Shown one piece after another: positions 60,619-64,000 of a stretch of DNA of 64,000 nt. A program made the translations under genes and the position numbers. The notes under the pieces are model-generated. The model was given only the letters and a program-made list of their open reading frames with translations. It was not told where the DNA came from and made no database searches. The stretch is from contig CAZWCX010000003.1 of assembly GCA_964632945.1 (NCBI GenBank), forward strand, positions 71,670 through 135,669, given 5' to 3'. How positions within the stretch are numbered: position 1 is the stretch's first letter; every line of letters begins with the position of its first letter. Source of the stretch: CAZWCX01 sp964632945. GTDB lineage: Bacteria; Planctomycetota; MHYJ01; WSZJ01; CAZWCX01.

Positions 60619-62709
60619 TCAGCGGGACGCGGTAGGCCCGCCGTCCCCGTCGAACCTTCCGTTCGGCCCGCGCGGGTCCGCCTCCTCCTCTTCGCCGCCG
60701 AAGTCGAATCCCTTTTCCAGATTCTTCTCGAGCGCCGCGTCCCGGTACTTCTGCGCCAGGGAGAAGGCGCCGGCCGATTCCAGCAGGGTGGAGATTTCCT
60801 CCAGGTCGTCCGCATCCGGATTCGGGCCGAGCGCCCGGTCGAGGGTCCGGGTCGCTTCTTCTTCTTTGCCCTGCTCGGCGAGGGCCACGCCGAGGCGTGC
60901 GGCAAGGTCCTGTCCGACGTTGCCGAGCTTGGCCGCCTCGCGATACGCGTCGAGCGCCTCCGTATTGCGATTCTGCTTGCGGCGGCAGTCGCCGAGCCGG
61001 ATCCAGAACAACGCCTCCTTGGGGCGTTGCGCGGTGAGGCGGAGCAGGATGCGCTCCGCGTCCGCAAACCGCTCCTGCTTGAGGATCGACACCGCGCGGT
61101 TGTAGCCGGCGCACAGCCTTCGCGGCCAGGTCGCCTGCGCCTCCGTGAAGGCCGTTTCGGCCGCTTCCCAGTCCTCCTCCGCGGCCGCCCTCAACCCGGC
61201 CACAATGGCGCGGTCGAAGCGATCGAACGTCGCGCGTTCGGTCTCCCACCAGCGGGCGAAACGGGCGCGGGCGCGCAGGAGGTGGACCTTGGCGCCCACC
61301 ATACAGTGGAGGATCCAGGGAACCTCGACGCCGGCGTCGGTTTCGTAGACTTCCCAGAAACGGACGAGGAAGTCGACGAGCGCGGTCCGCTGGCGCACGA
61401 TGTCCGCCACCGCGGCGGGTCCGTCCATCTTGAGGACCGGGGAGTCGAGCAGGTAGAGGCCGACCTCGTCGGCGATGTCGAGGGTCAGATAGGTTGCATC
61501 CTTGCGGGCGAGGATTCGTTCGACGTCGGGCGGTCGCTTGGTGGTCTCCTCGATCACGGAGGCGAGGCGGGTGGCCAGGATGAGGCGCGGGTCTTCGGAA
61601 AGCCGGGCGACTTCTTCGGCGGCATCGGGGCATTCGGCGTTCCAGAGGCGAGCGACGAGCCAAAGGGCGGCTTGTTCCCCGGTGCCGTTGGCGCGGGCGG
61701 TGGCCCACCACTCACGGAAACGCAGTTCCTCGTTGCTGGGGAAGATCAGGCCGGTCATCCGCTCGAGAGTGGCGACCATCTCGACGCCGAAGGTGGAGCG
61801 GGGGTCGGCGGCATCGGCGAGCAGGCCGTCGATCAGGCGCGCGCGGCGCTCGGCCAGGGTGGCCGGATGGGTGTCGCGGAGGGACTCGAGCACGGCCGGT
61901 CGATCGGCCGCCGGCGGTTCGTAGTCGGCGTCGTAGAGGATGCGGCCGAGCCCGCCTCCGGCGGTGGCGTCGTCCATGGCGAGGAGATCATTGAGGACAT
62001 CGACCGAGCGGCCGGACGGGAGCGGGGCGAGCAACGCGCGGGCGCGGGCGCGGTCGCCGCGCAGGCGGGCCGCGCGCGCGGCCTGGAAAGCGCGCCAGGC
62101 GGCGTCATCCAGGTCGGTGGGTCGCGGCGCGAACAGCAGGGAGAGGCGGCGGTCGATCGGCGCTTCCAGGACGCTCGCGTAGACCGCAAGGTAGGTGATC
62201 ATGGCCAGGAGCGAAGCCCAGACGGGCAGGCCCGCAGCCGGGAGCGCCCAAAGGAGGAAGATGGCCGGGGCGCTGATGCACGCGAGCGAGGCGATGCCGG
62301 CGGGATCGATGCGAAACGGGCGCGCCACGACGAACAAGCGCGCGGTGGAGGGGGAGAAAAGGTAGGCCGCGCACCAGGCGCAGAGCAGGACCCGAAGGAT
62401 CCGCAGGAGGGTGAACCCCAAGAGGAGCGTCGAGGCCGCGGAAAAGAGGCAGAGCGCGGCGAATCCGGTCCCGGCCGCGAGGCGGGACCAGGGCTTCAGG
62501 CGGTAGAGTCCGGCGCACACCGTCAGCCCGACGACCCCCGCACCGACGGAGGCCCAGCGAAACCCGGGGTCCGACGCACCCGCGCCGGCCCAGAGCGAGA
62601 AGCCGCTCAGGAGGAGGCCGAGGAGCAGCACGGTCGCCAGATCCGAGGGGAGCTTCGTCCGGCGCCGATGTTCCGTACCCGGCGTCGTGACCGGGGATGG
62701 CTGCTGCAT
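60619..62709 (-). CDS. Membrane protein with C-terminal TPR repeats
   Basis: 696 residues from the ATG at 62709; GGAGG is 12 nt upstream and a promoter precedes it. The N-terminal 200 residues hold about five or six TM helices (ATVLLLGLLLSGFSLWAG, LLLGFTLLRILRVLLCAWCAAYLF, ISAPAIFLLWALPAAGL, LLAMITYLAVYASVL). A long helical region follows, with TPR-like units near the end (AAEEDWEAAETAFTEAQATWP, ERFADAERILLRLTAQRP, NTEALDAYREAAKLG). The C-terminus is acidic. Function unknown; a membrane-bound scaffold is likely. It lies downstream of groEL on the same strand, but the terminator between them and its own promoter make it a separate unit. Confidence 0.82.
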   Translation of the reverse strand: MQQPSPVTTPGTEHRRRTKLPSDLATVLLLGLLLSGFSLWAGAGASDPGFRWASVGAGVVGLTVCAGLYRLKPWSRLAAGTGFAALCLFSAASTLLLGFTLLRILRVLLCAWCAAYLFSPSTARLFVVARPFRIDPAGIASLACISAPAIFLLWALPAAGLPVWASLLAMITYLAVYASVLEAPIDRRLSLLFAPRPTDLDDAAWRAFQAARAARLRGDRARARALLAPLPSGRSVDVLNDLLAMDDATAGGGLGRILYDADYEPPAADRPAVLESLRDTHPATLAERRARLIDGLLADAADPRSTFGVEMVATLERMTGLIFPSNEELRFREWWATARANGTGEQAALWLVARLWNAECPDAAEEVARLSEDPRLILATRLASVIEETTKRPPDVERILARKDATYLTLDIADEVGLYLLDSPVLKMDGPAAVADIVRQRTALVDFLVRFWEVYETDAGVEVPWILHCMVGAKVHLLRARARFARWWETERATFDRFDRAIVAGLRAAAEEDWEAAETAFTEAQATWPRRLCAGYNRAVSILKQERFADAERILLRLTAQRPKEALFWIRLGDCRRKQNRNTEALDAYREAAKLGNVGQDLAARLGVALAEQGKEEEATRTLDRALGPNPDADDLEEISTLLESAGAFSLAQKYRDAALEKNLEKGFDFGGEEEEADPRGPNGRFDGDGGPTASR

Positions 62710-62733
62710 GTTTGGCTGCGTCCTCCATCCCGC

Positions 62734-62762
62734 AGGATAGCGGTCCCGCGAGTCCGCCGCAA
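62734..62762 (-). promoter_or_regulatory. Promoter of the membrane TPR gene
   Basis: Minus-strand TTGCGG (62762-62757), a 17 bp spacer, and TATCCT (62739-62734). The leader to the ATG at 62709 is about 18 nt and contains GGAGG. Confidence 0.55.
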
Positions 62763-62811
62763 TCCATTCCTCGTCTCCCGCGCGGGGGCTCGCGCGTCCG
62801 GCCGGAGACCG

Positions 62812-62853
62812 AAAAGAGCAGCCCCCCGGTTCCGTCACCCGGACCGGGGGGCT
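62812..62853 (-). terminator. Rho-independent terminator of groEL
   Basis: Perfect 11 bp inverted repeat AGCCCCCCGGT (62820-62830) and ACCGGGGGGCT (62843-62853) with a 12 nt loop. On the minus strand it is followed at once by GCTCTTTTC. It lies 49 nt after the groEL stop and is the only textbook intrinsic terminator seen in the window. Confidence 0.85.
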
Positions 62854-62901
62854 GAAGCGGTTGCTGCGGCGGGGACCGGTCCGGTCCCGCGCCGGCGCAG
62901 T

Positions 62902-64000
62902 CTAGTACATGTCCTCGTCATAGGCGCCCGCGCCGCCGCCCTTTTCCTTCTTCTTCTCTTTGATTTCGGAGATGAGGGCGTCGGTGGTGAGCAGGAGCGC
63001 CGCGACGCTCGAGGAGTTCTGCAGGGCCAGGCGGACGACCTTGGCCGGATCGACGATGCCCGCCTTGCGCATGTCGACGTATTCGCCCTTGGACGCGTCG
63101 AAGCCCATGTTGGCCTTGCCTTCCTTCACCTTGGAGACGACCAGGGCCCCGTGGTGCCCGGCGTTCTCGGCGATGTGGCGGAGGGGCGCCTCGATGGCGC
63201 GGCGGACGATGTCGATGCCCGTGCCGATGTCGCCGGCGAAGAACTTGTCCGGGATGGCCTTGCCGCCCTTCTGGAGCAGGGGCAGGCACCGGATCAGCGC
63301 CGTGCCGCCGCCGGGCACGACGCCCTCCTCGACGGCCGCCTTCGTGGCGTGGAGCGCGTCCTCGATGCGCGCCTTCTTCTCCTTCATTTCGACCTCGGTT
63401 GCCGCGCCGACCAGGATCTTGGCCACACCGCCGGCCAGCTTGGCGAGCCGCTCCTGGAGCTTTTCGCGATCATAGTCGGAGGTCGTGGTTTCGATTTCCT
63501 TGCGGATCTGCGCGATGCGGCCCTTGATCGCATCGCTCTTCCCGGCGCCCTCCATGATCGTGGTGTTTTCCTTGTCGACCACGATCTTCTTGGCGCGGCC
63601 GAGTTCGGCCACTTCCACCTTCTCCAGGTCGATGCCGAGATCCTCGAAGATCGCCTTGCCGCCCACCAGCGTCGCGATGTCCTCGAGCATCGCCTTGCGG
63701 CGATCTCCATATCCCGGGGCCTTCACGGCGCAGCACTTGAAGATGCCGCGCAGCTTGTTGACCACCAGGGTCGCCAGTGCATCGCCCTCGACCTCTTCCG
63801 CGATGATCAGCAGCGGCCGGCCCGTCTTTGCGATCTTCTCGAGCAGCGGAATCAGGTCCTTCACGGCGGCGATTTTCTTCTCGTGCACGAGGACGTAGGC
63901 GTCTTCGAGCACGGCGTTCATGCTCTGCGGATCCGTGACGAAGTAGGGGGACAGGTAGCCCCGGTCGAACTGCATGCCTTCGACCCACTCGGTCTCGGTC
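62902..64000 (-). CDS. groEL: Chaperonin GroEL, 3' part (5' end outside window)
   Basis: About 366 C-terminal residues are present; the frame is open to the right edge. Conserved apical, intermediate and equatorial segments include EGMQFDRGYLSPYF, KAPGYGDRRKAMLEDIA, TLVGGKAIFEDLG, ISDYDREKLQERLAKLAGGVA-type TSDYDREKLQERLAKLAGGVA (split here across codons 170-190), EEGVVPGGGTALIR and ASKGEYVDMRKAGIVDPAKV. It forms the GroEL-GroES folding chamber. The C-terminal tail is short and ends in GAGAYDEDMY, without the GGM repeats of E. coli GroEL. This suggests one of several GroEL paralogues, as is common in Planctomycetota. A strong terminator follows the stop. Confidence 0.97.
   Translation of the reverse strand, partial: TETEWVEGMQFDRGYLSPYFVTDPQSMNAVLEDAYVLVHEKKIAAVKDLIPLLEKIAKTGRPLLIIAEEVEGDALATLVVNKLRGIFKCCAVKAPGYGDRRKAMLEDIATLVGGKAIFEDLGIDLEKVEVAELGRAKKIVVDKENTTIMEGAGKSDAIKGRIAQIRKEIETTTSDYDREKLQERLAKLAGGVAKILVGAATEVEMKEKKARIEDALHATKAAVEEGVVPGGGTALIRCLPLLQKGGKAIPDKFFAGDIGTGIDIVRRAIEAPLRHIAENAGHHGALVVSKVKEGKANMGFDASKGEYVDMRKAGIVDPAKVVRLALQNSSSVAALLLTTDALISEIKEKKKEKGGGAGAYDEDMY

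Overview
The window is high-GC, densely coded bacterial chromosome with no phage, IS or CRISPR content. Its gene set fits a member of the Planctomycetota best, or failing that another bacterium with many signalling genes such as a Myxococcota. The pointers are several Hanks-type Ser/Thr kinases with planctomycete-style accessory domains, an H-x10-DG protein, a stand-alone GspK, and the run tpiA-secG-yicC-gmk-rpoZ-coaC. This taxonomic call is an inference from gene content. Both edges cut genes: a TPR/kinase-type protein on the left and groEL on the right. A 10-N scaffold gap lies inside gmk.

Layout. 1-5.7 kb: the 3' part of a large TPR protein, a REC-EAL response regulator and tRNA-Arg(CCU). 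6-13.1 kb: a Ser/Thr kinase ending in a 14x CxxC zinc-ribbon region, an MFS transporter, a TraB/GumN protein, an ICMT-like methyltransferase, an exported H-x10-DG protein and an ADP-ribosylglycohydrolase. 13.2-16 kb: an AT-rich promoter island with a perfect palindrome, then a DUF2089 / SHOCT-like / pseudokinase operon. 16-24 kb: a membrane diguanylate cyclase, two tandem exported paralogues and a giant MscS-family channel. 24-35.9 kb: thiC, mrp, an FmdB-type zinc ribbon, moaA, a divergent HD-GYP, an NtrC-type regulator, acyl-CoA and alcohol dehydrogenase genes and several unknown exported proteins. 36-39.3 kb: a five-PAS GGDEF-EAL protein. 39.6-43.3 kb: the tpiA-secG-yicC-gmk-rpoZ-coaC housekeeping operon behind a fully consensus sigma-70 promoter. 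43.7-47.7 kb: a small class-III-type pilin, a gspK, and a CrtC/AttH-like lipocalin with an FAD oxidoreductase. 47.9-56.4 kb: a cyclic-nucleotide-type kinase, a soluble-adenylyl-cyclase-like protein, then a histidine kinase and response regulator. 56.6-64 kb: an S55-type protein, an exported propeller-like protein, a membrane TPR protein and groEL with its terminator.

The most interesting locus is 47869-54042. A Ser/Thr kinase carrying two C-terminal cyclic-nucleotide-binding domains lies 3 nt upstream of a 1372-residue protein with the architecture of animal soluble adenylyl cyclase: C1 and C2 cyclase halves, an NTPase and TPR-like repeats. Together they look like a self-contained bacterial cyclic-nucleotide-dependent protein kinase pathway. 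Second-messenger signalling is dense overall, with four further genes carrying GGDEF, EAL or HD-GYP domains and several kinases.

Reading promoters by eye gave a recurring pattern: TTGnnn, a 16-18 bp spacer, then a TA-rich -10 box. In at least two cases (the MFS gene and gspK) the -10 lies so close to an ATG lacking a Shine-Dalgarno that a leaderless transcript is likely.
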